Assembly (NCBI RefSeq): GCF_030818485.1
Contig: NZ_JAUTAJ010000004.1
Location: 1 to 64,000 of the forward strand
DNA length: 64,000 bases
Direction: 5' to 3'
DNA from: Pseudoroseomonas cervicalis
Lineage (GTDB): Bacteria > Pseudomonadota > Alphaproteobacteria > Acetobacterales > Acetobacteraceae
Position numbers and translations under genes: made by a program. The notes beneath the pieces are model-generated. The model was not told the origin of the DNA. It searched no databases and saw nothing but the letters and a program-made list of their open reading frames with translations. Below are positions 8,128 through 17,796 of this stretch, piece by piece. How positions within the stretch are numbered: position 1 is the stretch's first letter; each line of letters opens with the position of its first letter.

Positions 8128-11100
8128 GCGATCGGACCGAGGAGGCGGGCGGCCAGCTGCCGCCCGTCGCGGAGACCCCGGACGGCGCCACGCCGCCCGG
8201 GAATGAGAGTGAGGACACCGCCCGCGACGCCGCCGCCGAGGCCGCGGCGCGCGAGGCGGCCTTGCGCGCCGTGCTGGTGCGGCTGCGCATCGCCGGCTTC
8301 AAATCCTTCGCCGAGCCCACCACGCTGGAAGTGCTGCCGGGCCTGACCGGCATTGTCGGCCCGAATGGCTGCGGCAAGTCCAATGTCGTCGAGGCGCTGC
8401 GCTGGGCGATGGGCGAGACCAATGCGCGCGCCATGCGCGGCGGCGAGATGGATGATGTCATCTTCGCCGGCACCGCGCACCGGCCGGGGCGCAACCAGGC
8501 CGAGGTGACGCTGCTGCTGGAGGAGGCCTTCGGCCTGGCCCCGCCGCCCAACCAGTCGGCGGCCGAGCTGGAGATCACCCGCCGCATCGTGCGCGGCGAG
8601 GGCACCGGCTTCCGCATCAATGGCCGCGAGGCGCGCGGGCGCGACGTGCAGACCCTGTTCGCCGATATTGGCAGCGGCGCGCGCTCCTCCGCCATGGTCA
8701 GCCAGGGCAAGGTGGCGGCGCTGATCGCCGCCAGGCCGGAGGAGCGGCGCCAGGTGCTGGAGGAGGCGGCCGGCATCGCCGGATTGCGCGCCCGCAAGCA
8801 CGAGGCCGAGCTGAAGCTGCGCCAGGCCGAGGCCAATCTGACCCGCGCCGAGGATCTGAAGGGCCAGCTGGATGTGCAGCGCCAGTCGCTGCAGCGCCAG
8901 GCGCGGCAGGCGGCGCGCTACCGCAACCTCTCCGGCCTGACCCGCCAGGCCGAGTCCGAATTCTTCTCTCTGTTGGTGGCGCGGGCGGAGCGGGATCTGC
9001 TGGCGGCGCGCGAGGGCTTCGCCACCGCCCGCGCCGCCACCCAGGCCGCCGAGCAGGCGGCCACCGCGGCCGCCACCCGCGCCTTCACCGCCGAGCGCGC
9101 CCTGCCGGCGCCGCGCGAGGCCGAGGCCGAGGCGCGCACCGCGCTGGAGCGCCGCCGCGTCGAGCAGGAGGGGCTGGAGGCCGAGGAGCGCCGCGCCCGC
9201 GCCGCCCTGGCCGAGGCCGAGGCGCGGCTGGCCCAGCTGAAGGACGATCTCGGCCACGCCACAAGGCTGGTCGAGGACGCCGCCGCCGCCGAAGGCAGGC
9301 TGGCCGGCGAGGCCGCCACGCTGGAGGAGTTTTTGTCGGTCCTGCCGGCGCGGCAGCAGGAGGCCGGCGAGGCGGCCGAGCGCGAGGAGCAGGCCGCCGC
9401 CAAGGCCGAGGCCGAGGCCGATGCCGCCGCCGCCCGCGCCGCCGAGGCCGCCGCCGAGCAGACCCGCCTGACCGGCGAGGCCGAGGCCGCGCGCGGCCGC
9501 GCCGCCCGGCTGGCCGAATCGCTCGCCCGGCTGGAGGCGCAGCGGAAGGAGGCCGAGGCCGGCATCCTCCCCGCCGAGGCGCTGCGCGAGGCCGAGTCCA
9601 GCCGCATCGCCGCCGAGGCGGCCCTGGAAGAAAGCCGCGCGGCGCTGGAACGGGAGGAGGCCGCGCGGGCGGCGGCGCAGGAGGCGCATGCCAGTGCCCG
9701 CCGCGCCGCCAGCGAGGCCGAGGCCGCGCGCAGCCGCGCCGAGGCCGAGGCCCGCAGCGCCCAGAATCGCGCCCGCCAGCTGGCCGAGCAGCGCGACCGC
9801 CTGGCGCGCGAGCGCGACGCCGCCCTGGCCGAGCGCCCAGACCCGGCCGCGCTGGAAGCCGCCCGTGCGGCGGTGGCGTCGGCCGAATCCGGCCTGGCCA
9901 CCGCGCGGCAAGGACTGGCCGAGGCCGAGGCGGCGCGCGCCGCCTCGGCCTCGGCGCATGCCGCCGCCCGCGCCGCCGCCGGCACCGCCGAGGCCGCCCG
10001 CGCCCGCGCCGAGGCCGAGCGCCAGGGCCTGGCCGCGCTGCTGCGCCCGCGCGAGAAGGCCGCCGCCGCCCCGGTGCTGGACGCCATCACCGTGCCGCCC
10101 GGGCTGGAGGCGGCGCTGGGCGTCGCGCTGGGCGAGGCGCTGGACAGCCCGGCGGACGCCGCCGCGCCGCGCCATTGGCGCGGCCTGCCGCCGCTGGAGG
10201 TCTCTCTGTCGCTGCCGGAAGGCGCCCGGCCGCTGGAAGGGCTGGTGACCGCTCCGCCCGAGCTGGCCCGCGCCCTGGCCCGTATCGGGCTGGTCGAGGA
10301 TGAGGCGGCGGGCGAGGCGCTGCTGCCGGCGCTGCTGCCCGGGCAATGCCTGGTCTCGCGCGGCGGCGCGCTGTGGCGCTGGGATGGGCATTGCCAGAAG
10401 GCCGGCGCCCCCAGCCCCGGCGCGGTGCGGCTGGAGCAGCGCAACCGGCTGCGCGCCGCCGAGCGCGCGCTGGACCAGGCGCAGGGCCAGGCGCGCGAGG
10501 CGGCGAGCGCCGCCGAGGCCGCGCGCGGCGAGGAGCAGCGCGCCGGCGCCGCCGAGGCCGCCGCCCGCCAGGCGCGCGGCCAGGCCGAGGGCGCCCTGGC
10601 GCGGGCGCGCGAGGCCGAGGCGAAGCTGGCGGCGACCGAGGCGCGCGCCGAATCCCGCCTCGCCGCCATCGGCCCGCAGCTGGAGCGGCTGCAGGCCGAG
10701 CACGCGGCCGCCGCCACCGCCCTGGCCGAGGCCGAGGCGGCCCTGGCCGGGTTGCCGGATGCCGCCGCCGCCCGCGCCGCGCGCGACGCCGCCGCCCGCC
10801 AGGAAGCCGCCGCGCAATCCGCCGAGGCCGCCGCCCGCGAGGCCCGCCGCCGGGCCGAGGCGGCGCTGGCCGCCGCGCGCGCGGCCGAGGCGAGCCTGGC
10901 CAGCCGCGCCGCCCAGGCGGAAAGCCGGCTCGCCGCGCTGGCGCCGCAGCTGGAGAATGCGCGCTCCGAGGCCATTCAGGCCGCCGAGCTGGCGCGCCAG
11001 GCGGAGGCCGCCCTGGCCCAGGCCCCCGATCTGGCCGCGGCGCGGGCGGCGGTGGAGGCGGCCCGTGCGGGGCTGGCCGCCCGCCGCGCCGCCGCCGCCG

Positions 11101-12260
11101 CCGCGCGCGATGCCGCCGCCGCGCTCACCGCCGAGGCCGCGCGCGCCACCGCCCGGCTGCAGGCGATCGCCGCCGAGCGGGCCTCCTGGTCCGAACGGCG
11201 CGAGGGCGCCGCCGCGCGTCTAGAGGAATTGTCGCGCCGCGCCGCCGAGGCGGAGGCCGCGCGCGAGGCCGCCGCCGCCGCGCCGGAGGAGGCCGCCGCC
11301 CGCCGCGCCGCCGCCGCCCGCATCCTGGCCGAGGCCGAGGCGCTGCATGCGGCGGCGGCCGGTGCGCTGCGCGCCGCCGAGGCCGAGGATCGCGCCGCCA
11401 CCGAGGCGCGCCGCCAGGCCGACGCCGCCTTCGCCGCCGCGCGCGAGGCGCAGCTGCGCGCCGAGGCGCAGGCGCAAGGCGCGGAGGCCGCCGCCGGCAC
11501 CGTCGCCGCCCGGCTGATGGAAAGGCTGGGCGAGAACCCCGAACTGCCCGCCCCGCCCGAGGACCTCTCCGACGCCGCCGAGGAGCGGGCGCGGAAGAAG
11601 GCCGAGCGGCTGGCGCGGGAGCGCGAGGAGATGGGCCCGGTCAATCTCCGCGCCGAGCAGGAAATGGCCGAGGTGGAGGAGCGGATCGGCTCGATCGACC
11701 GCGACCGCGACGAGATCGCCGCCGCCATCGCCAAGCTGCGCGGCTCGATCGGGCATCTGAACCGCGAGGGGCGGGAGCGGCTGCGCGCCGTGTTCGACCG
11801 CATCGATGCCGAGTTCCGCGCTTTGTTCGGCCGGCTGTTCGGCGGCGGGCGGGCGCATCTGGCGCTGGTCGGCAGCGACGACCCGCTGGAGGCGGGGCTC
11901 GAGATCTATGCCGAGCCGCCGGGCAAGAAGCTGGCGACGCTGTCGCTGCTCTCGGGCGGCGAGCAGGCGCTGACCGCGCTGTCGCTGATCTTCGCCATCT
12001 TCCGCTGCCAGCCCGCCCCCGTCTGCGTGCTGGACGAGGTGGACGCGCCGCTGGACGACGCCAATGTCGAGCGGCTCTGCGGCCTGCTGGAGGCGATGGC
12101 GGCGGAGGCGGGCACCCGCTTCCTGGTGGTCACCCACCACCCGCTGACCATGGCGCGCATGCACCGCCTCTATGGCGTGACGATGCAGGAGCGCGGCGTC
12201 AGCCGCTTGCTCTCGGTGGATCTGGGCGCGGCGGTGGAGATGGTCGAAGGGGGCGCTTAA
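8124..12260 (+). CDS. smc: Chromosome segregation protein SMC
   Basis: A 1378-residue ATPase of the condensin complex that compacts and segregates the chromosome. It has an N-terminal head with VRLRIAGFKSF and Walker A GPNGCGKSN (about 79-87); very long Ala/Glu/Arg coiled coils (about 220-630 and 775-1150); a hinge at about 640-775; a C-terminal head with signature SGGEQALTALS (about 1275) and Walker B VCVLDEVDAPLDD. It is longer than the usual 1150-1200 residues, mostly through low-complexity Ala-rich coil. The TTG start at 8124 adds about 50 residues before the conserved start; GTG codons at about 8271-8280 are alternatives. scpA and scpB are not in the window. Confidence 0.95.
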   Translation: MSDRTEEAGGQLPPVAETPDGATPPGNESEDTARDAAAEAAAREAALRAVLVRLRIAGFKSFAEPTTLEVLPGLTGIVGPNGCGKSNVVEALRWAMGETNARAMRGGEMDDVIFAGTAHRPGRNQAEVTLLLEEAFGLAPPPNQSAAELEITRRIVRGEGTGFRINGREARGRDVQTLFADIGSGARSSAMVSQGKVAALIAARPEERRQVLEEAAGIAGLRARKHEAELKLRQAEANLTRAEDLKGQLDVQRQSLQRQARQAARYRNLSGLTRQAESEFFSLLVARAERDLLAAREGFATARAATQAAEQAATAAATRAFTAERALPAPREAEAEARTALERRRVEQEGLEAEERRARAALAEAEARLAQLKDDLGHATRLVEDAAAAEGRLAGEAATLEEFLSVLPARQQEAGEAAEREEQAAAKAEAEADAAAARAAEAAAEQTRLTGEAEAARGRAARLAESLARLEAQRKEAEAGILPAEALREAESSRIAAEAALEESRAALEREEAARAAAQEAHASARRAASEAEAARSRAEAEARSAQNRARQLAEQRDRLARERDAALAERPDPAALEAARAAVASAESGLATARQGLAEAEAARAASASAHAAARAAAGTAEAARARAEAERQGLAALLRPREKAAAAPVLDAITVPPGLEAALGVALGEALDSPADAAAPRHWRGLPPLEVSLSLPEGARPLEGLVTAPPELARALARIGLVEDEAAGEALLPALLPGQCLVSRGGALWRWDGHCQKAGAPSPGAVRLEQRNRLRAAERALDQAQGQAREAASAAEAARGEEQRAGAAEAAARQARGQAEGALARAREAEAKLAATEARAESRLAAIGPQLERLQAEHAAAATALAEAEAALAGLPDAAAARAARDAAARQEAAAQSAEAAAREARRRAEAALAAARAAEASLASRAAQAESRLAALAPQLENARSEAIQAAELARQAEAALAQAPDLAAARAAVEAARAGLAARRAAAAAARDAAAALTAEAARATARLQAIAAERASWSERREGAAARLEELSRRAAEAEAAREAAAAAPEEAAARRAAAARILAEAEALHAAAAGALRAAEAEDRAATEARRQADAAFAAAREAQLRAEAQAQGAEAAAGTVAARLMERLGENPELPAPPEDLSDAAEERARKKAERLAREREEMGPVNLRAEQEMAEVEERIGSIDRDRDEIAAAIAKLRGSIGHLNREGRERLRAVFDRIDAEFRALFGRLFGGGRAHLALVGSDDPLEAGLEIYAEPPGKKLATLSLLSGGEQALTALSLIFAIFRCQPAPVCVLDEVDAPLDDANVERLCGLLEAMAAEAGTRFLVVTHHPLTMARMHRLYGVTMQERGVSRLLSVDLGAAVEMVEGGA

Positions 12261-12336
12261 CAAAGCATTCAGATTGCCCCCCTTAATGCCGGGCCCTGGG
12301 TGCGCTAGGACCGAAGCTGCAGCTGGAGGAGAGGGG

Positions 12337-12969
12337 ATGCGGCGTCGGGACAGCCTGGGGTTGTGTCTCGCCCTGGGGGCTGCCAGTGTAACGGGCGAAT
12401 GGCTGGGCCGGGCGGAAGCCGGGCAGGTCGCGGGCGACACCGCCCGGGCAGGATCCGGTGGCCCGGAAGGGACGGCGCCGGTTGCGGGTGCGCCGGTTGC
12501 GGGTGCGCCGGGCCAGGATGCGCCGGGCCAGGCCGCACCCGACGGGGCGGCGGCGCCGGTGGTGCTCCGGGTCGGCGGGCTGATCGACCTGCCGCCGCAT
12601 GGCGAGGCCGGCTTCACCCTGGCGGCGCTGGAGGCGCTCGGCATGCGGCGTTTGCGCACCACCACTCCCTGGACCCGCGGGGTGCAGGAATTCGGTGGCG
12701 TCACCCTGGCCAGCCTGATGCAGGCGGTGCGGCCGCGCGGCGCCCGGCTGCGGCTGGAGGCGATCAACCTGTTCCGCGCCGAGCTGCCGCTCGAGGATGC
12801 CTGGCAGCGCGGCGCCTTCCTGGCCACGCGGCAGGACGGGGCGCCGATGCGCATCCGCGACCGCGGGCCGGTCTGGCTGATCTATCCCTGGTCGGCGCGG
12901 CCGGAGCTCGACATCAGCACCTATCATGAGCGCGCGGTCTGGCAGCTGCGCCGGATCGAGGTGGTCTGA
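12337..12969 (+). CDS. Periplasmic molybdopterin-fold protein without Cys ligand
   Basis: A 210-residue exported protein: a signal peptide (about 1-28), a Gly/Ala/Pro linker with the repeated VAGAP and GQ-APGQ pieces, then a domain from about residue 70 (VVLRVGGLIDLPPHGEAGFTL) that matches the beta-rich molybdopterin-binding oxidoreductase fold (YedY/sulfite-oxidase type). The mature part holds no Cys, so the usual molybdenum thiolate ligand is missing and enzyme activity is unlikely. The strong GGAGGAGAGGGG directly before the ATG at 12337 decides the start. It ends three bases before the GGDEF-EAL gene; a ligand- or redox-sensing role for that partner is my inference. Confidence 0.7.
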   Translation: MRRRDSLGLCLALGAASVTGEWLGRAEAGQVAGDTARAGSGGPEGTAPVAGAPVAGAPGQDAPGQAAPDGAAAPVVLRVGGLIDLPPHGEAGFTLAALEALGMRRLRTTTPWTRGVQEFGGVTLASLMQAVRPRGARLRLEAINLFRAELPLEDAWQRGAFLATRQDGAPMRIRDRGPVWLIYPWSARPELDISTYHERAVWQLRRIEVV

Positions 12970-12972
12970 GCC

Positions 12973-15621
12973 ATGCCGGCGCCGGACGCGGCCAGACCGC
13001 CCTTCCTGCGCCGTCTGGGGCGTCTGCTGCGCGGGCGGGAGCGGCGGCTGCAGCTCGGCCTGGCGGCGGCGGCGCTGATCTTCTTCGTCTCGCTCGGCTA
13101 TTCCATGCTGCAGGCGCGCGGCCAGTACCGGCTGGAGGCGCGCATGCAGCGCAGCGGGCTGTGGATGGCCAGCCACGCCGCCATCGAGGCGGCGCGCTTC
13201 GAGGCGGCGCTGCATCGCCGCCAGGCCGGCGGGCTGGACGATGCCGGGCTGCGCGAGCAGTTCGAGGTGCTCTACAGCCGCATCCTGCTGCTGCGCGGCA
13301 CCGACCGGCCCGAGGAATACGCCCAGATCGAGCGGCTGCGCGCCGCCACGCCCGAGCTGCTGCGCACCATGACAGTGATGGAGGAGGGGGTGGCCCGGCT
13401 GCTGGCCGGCCAGGCGGAGGCGCTGCCGCCGCTTCTGGCGCGGCTCGGCGCGCTGCAGGACCAGCTGCGCGAGGCCAACCGCCAGCTGCATCTGGAGCGC
13501 AACCACGCCGCCAGCGAGGCGGTGTCGGGCATGCGCAGCCTGACCTGGAGCTTCATCGCCTCCGGCATCGGGCTGGTGCTCTCGGCCGGGCTGCTGATGG
13601 GGCTGCTGGTGCTGGAATCGCGCCGCGCCCGCGCCGCCAAGCGCCATGCCGAGGCCGCGGCCGAGCGCCAGGCGGAGACCGAGCGCACGCTGCGCGCGCT
13701 GATCGACAGCCTGCCGGCGATGATCAGCGCCTTCGACCGCGAGGGCCGCTTCCTGTTCATGAACGAGGCGCATGCCCGCTTCCATGGCCCCGCCGCCCAG
13801 GCGGTGCCGGCCGGCGAGCAGGCGCGGCTGGCCCAGGCGCTGGCCAGCGCCGGGCCGCTGCCCTTCCAGGAGCGCACCCTGCGCGATGCCGAGGGGCGGG
13901 AGCGCACCCTGCTCTCCACCGCCGTCGCGGTGCCGGGCTTCTCCGCCGCCGACGCGGTTTCGGCACTCCCCGCCGCTGGCGCGGCGCCGGGGCTCTCCGC
14001 CGCTGGCGCGGCGCGGGGGCTCTCCGCCACTGGCGCGGCGCGGGGCGGGCGCGGCGCCGGGCGGGTGGTGTTCATCGGCCTCGACATCTCGGACCGCAAG
14101 GCGGCCGAGGAGCGGATGCGCCATCTGGCCGAGCACGACCCGCTGACCGACCTGCCCAACCGGCTGCTCTTCGGCCTGCGGCTGAACGCCGCCCTGGCCA
14201 AGGCGCGGGCCGGGCACAGCGCCGGCTTCGCGCTGCACTGCCTGGATATCGACCGCTTCAAGTCGGTCAATGACCGGCTGGGCCACCCGGTGGGCGACCG
14301 GCTGCTGGTGGCGGCGGTGGAGCGCATCCGCTCCTGCCTGCGCCGCGCCGACACGCTGGCGCGCATCGGCGGCGACGAATTCGCGGTGATCCAGGCCGAT
14401 GTCAGCGGCCCGCAGGACGTCACCACCCTGGCGGCGCGGCTGGTGAAGGTGATGCAGGCCCCGTTCCGCATCGATGGCAGCCTGATCGAATCCGGCCTCA
14501 GCATCGGCAGCGCCATCGGGATTGTGCATGGCGGCCACGCCGAGCTGCTGCAGCAGCGCGCCGATGTGGCGCTGTACCGCGCCAAGGCGGAGGGGCGCAG
14601 CGGCGCCGTGCTGTTCGACCCCAGCATGGAGACGGCGCTGCAGCAGCGGCGCGAGATGGAGGGCGAGCTGCGCCGCGGCCTGGAGGCCGGGGAGCTGCAC
14701 CTGCTCTACCAGCCGAAATTCTGCATCGCCAGCGGCCGGCCGATCGGCTGCGAGGCGCTGCTGCGCTGGGACCATGCCGGGCGCGGCGCCATCCCGCCGG
14801 CGCTGTTCGTGCCGGTGGCCGAGGAGGCGGGCATGGCGGCGACACTCGGCCGCTATGTGCTGCGCGCCGCCTGCACCCAGGCGCTGCGCTGGCGCGAGGC
14901 CGGGCTGGCCATGCCGGTGGCGGTCAATCTCTCGGCCATGCTGTTCGCCTCCGACCAGGCGGTGGCGCTGGTGCGCGAGGCGTTGGCCGAGAGCGGCCTG
15001 CCGCCCGACCTGCTGGAGATCGAGCTGACCGAGGGCGTGTTCATCCGCAATGCCGAGGCGGCGCGCGCCGCGCTGCAGGCGCTGCACCAGCTGGGGGTGC
15101 GGGTGGCGCTGGATGATTTCGGCACCGGCTATTCCTCGCTGGCCTATCTGCAGCGCCTGCCCTTCGACGTGCTGAAGATCGACCGCGCCTTCGTGCGCGA
15201 CCTGACGGCGCCGGAGCACAACAGCATCCGCATCGTCGAGACCATCCTGCGCCTGGCGCATGGCCTGGGCGCCACGGTGGTGGCCGAGGGGGTAGAGACG
15301 CCCGAGCAGCTCTCGGCGCTGCGCCGGCTGGGCTGCGACGCGGTGCAGGGCTTCCTGCTGGGCCGGCCGATGCCGCCCGAGGCGATGGCGGCGCTGGCGC
15401 GCGGCGCCGGGGTGGAGCCATTGCGCGGCGCCGGGGTGGAGCCGTTGCGCGGCGCCGGGGCGGAGCCGCTGCGCCACGCCGGTGGCGAGGCCGCGGCCGC
15501 CCCCGGGGCGAAGGCGGGGGCGGAGGCGGGGGCGGAGGTCGGCGCGGAGAGCGCGGCAGGGACCGGCGGCGCGGCGCCGGAGGCCGGCGCCCGGGCGTGC
15601 TGCGATGCGCCACGCACTTGA
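12973..15621 (+). CDS. Membrane PAS-GGDEF-EAL cyclic-di-GMP enzyme
   Basis: An 882-residue protein with two membrane helices (about 28-46 and 192-214) enclosing a helical periplasmic sensor part, then PAS (about 235-372), GGDEF (about 380-545) and EAL (about 555-810) domains. GGDEF (466-470) is intact, and the product-inhibition site RxxD is present as RRAD. The EAL part keeps EALLRW (594), VNLSA, the E-x-x-E of [24 protein letters not shown] and QGFLLG, so both synthesis and hydrolysis of c-di-GMP look possible. The PAS part carries a 9-residue repeat and the C-terminus an 8-residue repeat. It is probably co-transcribed with the small molybdopterin-fold gene upstream. Confidence 0.9.
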   Translation: MPAPDAARPPFLRRLGRLLRGRERRLQLGLAAAALIFFVSLGYSMLQARGQYRLEARMQRSGLWMASHAAIEAARFEAALHRRQAGGLDDAGLREQFEVLYSRILLLRGTDRPEEYAQIERLRAATPELLRTMTVMEEGVARLLAGQAEALPPLLARLGALQDQLREANRQLHLERNHAASEAVSGMRSLTWSFIASGIGLVLSAGLLMGLLVLESRRARAAKRHAEAAAERQAETERTLRALIDSLPAMISAFDREGRFLFMNEAHARFHGPAAQAVPAGEQARLAQALASAGPLPFQERTLRDAEGRERTLLSTAVAVPGFSAADAVSALPAAGAAPGLSAAGAARGLSATGAARGGRGAGRVVFIGLDISDRKAAEERMRHLAEHDPLTDLPNRLLFGLRLNAALAKARAGHSAGFALHCLDIDRFKSVNDRLGHPVGDRLLVAAVERIRSCLRRADTLARIGGDEFAVIQADVSGPQDVTTLAARLVKVMQAPFRIDGSLIESGLSIGSAIGIVHGGHAELLQQRADVALYRAKAEGRSGAVLFDPSMETALQQRREMEGELRRGLEAGELHLLYQPKFCIASGRPIGCEALLRWDHAGRGAIPPALFVPVAEEAGMAATLGRYVLRAACTQALRWREAGLAMPVAVNLSAMLFASDQAVALVREALAESGLPPDLLEIELTEGVFIRNAEAARAALQALHQLGVRVALDDFGTGYSSLAYLQRLPFDVLKIDRAFVRDLTAPEHNSIRIVETILRLAHGLGATVVAEGVETPEQLSALRRLGCDAVQGFLLGRPMPPEAMAALARGAGVEPLRGAGVEPLRGAGAEPLRHAGGEAAAAPGAKAGAEAGAEVGAESAAGTGGAAPEAGARACCDAPRT
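13966..14046 (+). repeat. Three tandem 27-bp units inside the PAS domain
   Basis: Three in-frame copies encode roughly L-P/S-A-A-G-A-A-P/R-G. They insert Ala/Gly-rich sequence between the PAS strands at about residues 332-358, where related proteins have a short loop. Unit differences are few, so the expansion seems recent or gene-converted. Confidence 0.8.
15400..15471 (+). repeat. Three tandem 24-bp units at the C-terminus of the GGDEF-EAL gene
   Basis: In-frame copies encode [24 protein letters not shown], followed by a decayed RHAGGEA. They lie after the EAL domain in a low-complexity tail of about 70 residues, which ends in [11 protein letters not shown]. Confidence 0.8.
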
Positions 15622-15687
15622 CACTCCATGAACGCCCCCTTACGAGCCGTCCAGCCTTCCGGCGGGGGGACCGCAACGGGAGCAAGG

Positions 15688-15996
15688 GTGAACGAACGCG
15701 ACGATTTCGATGCGCGCCTGCGCGAGGCCCGGCAACGCCGCGGCCTGGACAAGGGCGCCGATGACGCTGCCGGAGGCGGCCCTGGCGGGCTGCCCGGGGG
15801 CGCGTTGCGGATCGGCCTGCGGGCGGGGATCGAGGTGGTGTCGGCCCTCATCGCGGGGGCGGGGATCGGCTGGCTCCTTGACCGCTGGCTCGGCAGTTTT
15901 CCCTGGCTCTTCCTGGTCTTCTTCGTGGTGGGTGGTGCCGCGGGGGTGCTGAACGTCTACCGACTGTTCAGCCCCCGGCGCGGCGCGCGCAGTTAG
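15688..15996 (+). CDS. atpI: ATP synthase protein I
   Basis: A 102-residue protein with two C-terminal membrane helices (ALIAGAGIGWLLDRWLG and FLVFFVVGGAAGVLNVYRLF). The AtpI family mark G-W-x-x-D-x-x-L is present. AtpI helps assemble the c-ring and is not part of the finished enzyme. The GTG at 15688 with GGGAG before it is preferred over an ATG at 15628, which has no Shine-Dalgarno sequence. It is the first gene of the F0 operon; atpB starts 22 bp after its stop. Confidence 0.85.
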   Translation: MNERDDFDARLREARQRRGLDKGADDAAGGGPGGLPGGALRIGLRAGIEVVSALIAGAGIGWLLDRWLGSFPWLFLVFFVVGGAAGVLNVYRLFSPRRGARS

Positions 15997-16018
15997 CACC
16001 GGATACGGGAGAGCCGCA

Positions 16019-16774
16019 GTGGCCGCCGAAGGCAAGACGATCGACGCGCTGAGCCAGTTCGAGCTGACGCACGCCTTCGGGCCGATTGGCGCGGCGGTGA
16101 ACTTCACCCAGTCCAACGCCCATATGCTGGCCGCCTGCGTGGTGATCGTGCTGATCATGGCGATGGGCATGGCCCCGCGCGCCGTGGTGCCGGGCCGCTT
16201 CCAGGCCCTGGCCGAGACCTTCTACGAATTCGTCGAGAACCTGGTCACCGGCCAGGTGGGGCATGAGGGGAAGCGCTACTTCCCCTTCGTCTTCGCCCTG
16301 TTCATGTTCGTGCTGTTCGGCAACGTGATCGGCCTGCTGCCCTACGCCTTCACCTACACCAGCCACATCGCCGTCACCTTCGGCCTGGCCTTCCTGGTGT
16401 TCCTGGTGACGACGATCGTGGCGCTCACGCTGCACGGCAAGAAGTTCTTCGGCTACTTCTTCCCCGAGGGCGCGCCGCTCTGGCTCGCGCCCATCATCGT
16501 GCCGGTCGAGGTGGTGTCCTACCTCTCCCGTCCGATCAGCCTCTCGGTCCGTCTGTTCGCCAACATGGTCGCCGGCCACGTGCTGCTGAAGGTGTTCGCC
16601 ACCTTCGTCGTGCTGCTGGGCGGCCTCGGCATCGTCGGGCCCGTCGTCGCGGCGCTGCCGCTGACGGTCAACGTGCTCCTGGTGGGGTTCGAGCTCCTGG
16701 TCGCCTTCCTGCAGGCCTATGTGTTCGCCATCCTGACCAGCATCTACCTGCACGACGCGGTGCACCTGCACTGA
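16019..16774 (+). CDS. atpB: F0F1 ATP synthase subunit a
   Basis: A 251-residue membrane protein forming the proton half-channels next to the c-ring. It has a GTG start with GGGAGAG upstream. The essential Arg lies in [17 protein letters not shown] (about residues 174-190), and GHVLLKV and the C-terminal [14 protein letters not shown] are in their usual places. The overall length and helix layout match alphaproteobacterial subunit a. It sits between atpI and atpE. Confidence 0.97.
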   Translation: MAAEGKTIDALSQFELTHAFGPIGAAVNFTQSNAHMLAACVVIVLIMAMGMAPRAVVPGRFQALAETFYEFVENLVTGQVGHEGKRYFPFVFALFMFVLFGNVIGLLPYAFTYTSHIAVTFGLAFLVFLVTTIVALTLHGKKFFGYFFPEGAPLWLAPIIVPVEVVSYLSRPISLSVRLFANMVAGHVLLKVFATFVVLLGGLGIVGPVVAALPLTVNVLLVGFELLVAFLQAYVFAILTSIYLHDAVHLH

Positions 16775-16859
16775 CGGGGTCAGTCCCCACAAGGGGGCCA
16801 CGTCTTTCCAGGACCCGCGTCTGGCGGATCAACATCAGATCAGCGAAGGGAATCTTCTG

Positions 16860-17087
16860 ATGGAACTCGTGCTTGCTGCTAAGGCCATTGGTGCCGGCAT
16901 CGCCGTCCTCGCCCTGTTCGGCGTGGGCCTGGCCCTCGGCAACATCTTCTCGACGCTGATCGCCTCGGTTGCCCGCAACCCGGCCTCGCGCGACACCGTC
17001 TTCCCGATCGGCATCCTGGGCTTCGCCCTGACGGAAGCCGTGGCGCTGTTCGCGCTGCTGATCGCCTTCCTGATCCTGTTCACCTGA
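16860..17087 (+). CDS. atpE: F0F1 ATP synthase subunit c
   Basis: A 75-residue hairpin of two membrane helices joined by the polar loop ARNPASRD. The ion-binding carboxylate is Glu59 in [11 protein letters not shown]. The Gln/Thr residues typical of sodium-type rings are absent, so it is proton-type. Gly-rich packing (GAGIAV, GVGLALG) is visible in helix 1. An 85-bp gap separates it from atpB. Confidence 0.97.
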   Translation: MELVLAAKAIGAGIAVLALFGVGLALGNIFSTLIASVARNPASRDTVFPIGILGFALTEAVALFALLIAFLILFT

Positions 17088-17158
17088 TCCCGGCTGGCGC
17101 GCGGGCCCGTCCCGCGCGCCATCGGATTGTCGGCCCGCCAGCTGGAGGGCCGAGCAGG

Positions 17159-17773
17159 ATGAGCAGCCCGAGGACGCAGATGATGAAGCCCGGAAACACC
17201 CTCACCGCCCGGCTGGCGCTCGCCACGCTGGCGATGGCCGCCTCCACCACCGCCGCCTCCGCGGCCGAGGGCATGCCGCAGCTCGACTTCGGCAACCCGC
17301 TGATGCTGGCGCAGGTGGTCTGGCTGCTGATCATCTTCGGCGTCTTCTACTACGTGCTGTCCAGCATCGTGCTGCCGCGCGCCGCCTCCGTGCTGGAGGA
17401 GCGCCGCAGCCGCATCGAGGGTGACCTCGACGCCGCCCGCGCCGCCAAGGCCGAGGCCGATGCCGCCATGGCCGCACACCAGGCCGCGACCGCCAAGGCG
17501 CGCGCCGAGAGCCAGGCCGCCATCACCGCCGCCACCGAGGCCGCCCAGGCCGATGTCGCCGCCCGCAGCGCGGCGCTGAACGAGCGGCTGAACCAGCAGA
17601 TCGCGAGCGCCGAGGCGCGCATCGCCGCCGCCCGCGACGCCGCCATGGGCGCGCTGCGCGAGGTGGCCACCGACACCGCCAACGCGCTGGTGCAGCGCCT
17701 GACCGGCAGCAGCAACGAGGCCGCCGTGTCCGCCGCCGTCCAGCGTGAGCTGGCCGCGCAGGGCAAGGCATAA
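17159..17773 (+). CDS. F0F1 ATP synthase subunit b' (peripheral stalk)
   Basis: A 204-residue protein with one membrane helix (about 48-68, MLAQVVWLLIIFGVFYYVLSS), followed by a long Ala/Glu/Arg coiled coil. The N-terminal 36 residues look like a cleavable signal (TTAASAAEG), as in other b' subunits of this group. A paired b and b' stalk is normal for Rhodospirillales and photosynthetic bacteria. The gene is called atpG, atpX or atpF' in different genomes. An upstream start is possible but ATG 17159 fits. Confidence 0.93.
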   Translation: MSSPRTQMMKPGNTLTARLALATLAMAASTTAASAAEGMPQLDFGNPLMLAQVVWLLIIFGVFYYVLSSIVLPRAASVLEERRSRIEGDLDAARAAKAEADAAMAAHQAATAKARAESQAAITAATEAAQADVAARSAALNERLNQQIASAEARIAAARDAAMGALREVATDTANALVQRLTGSSNEAAVSAAVQRELAAQGKA

Positions 17774-17796
17774 GAGCCGGGCGAGAGGAGGGCAGC

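Noticed and set aside
7836..10817. A 993-codon open frame opposite smc
   Set aside because: It is a Gly/Ala/Leu-rich antisense shadow caused by the third-position GC bias of smc, with no domain or start signal.
12283..15624. A 1113-codon open frame opposite the molybdopterin-fold and GGDEF-EAL genes
   Set aside because: Composition (Arg/His/Gln/Pro) and full overlap with two well-supported genes show it to be a shadow.
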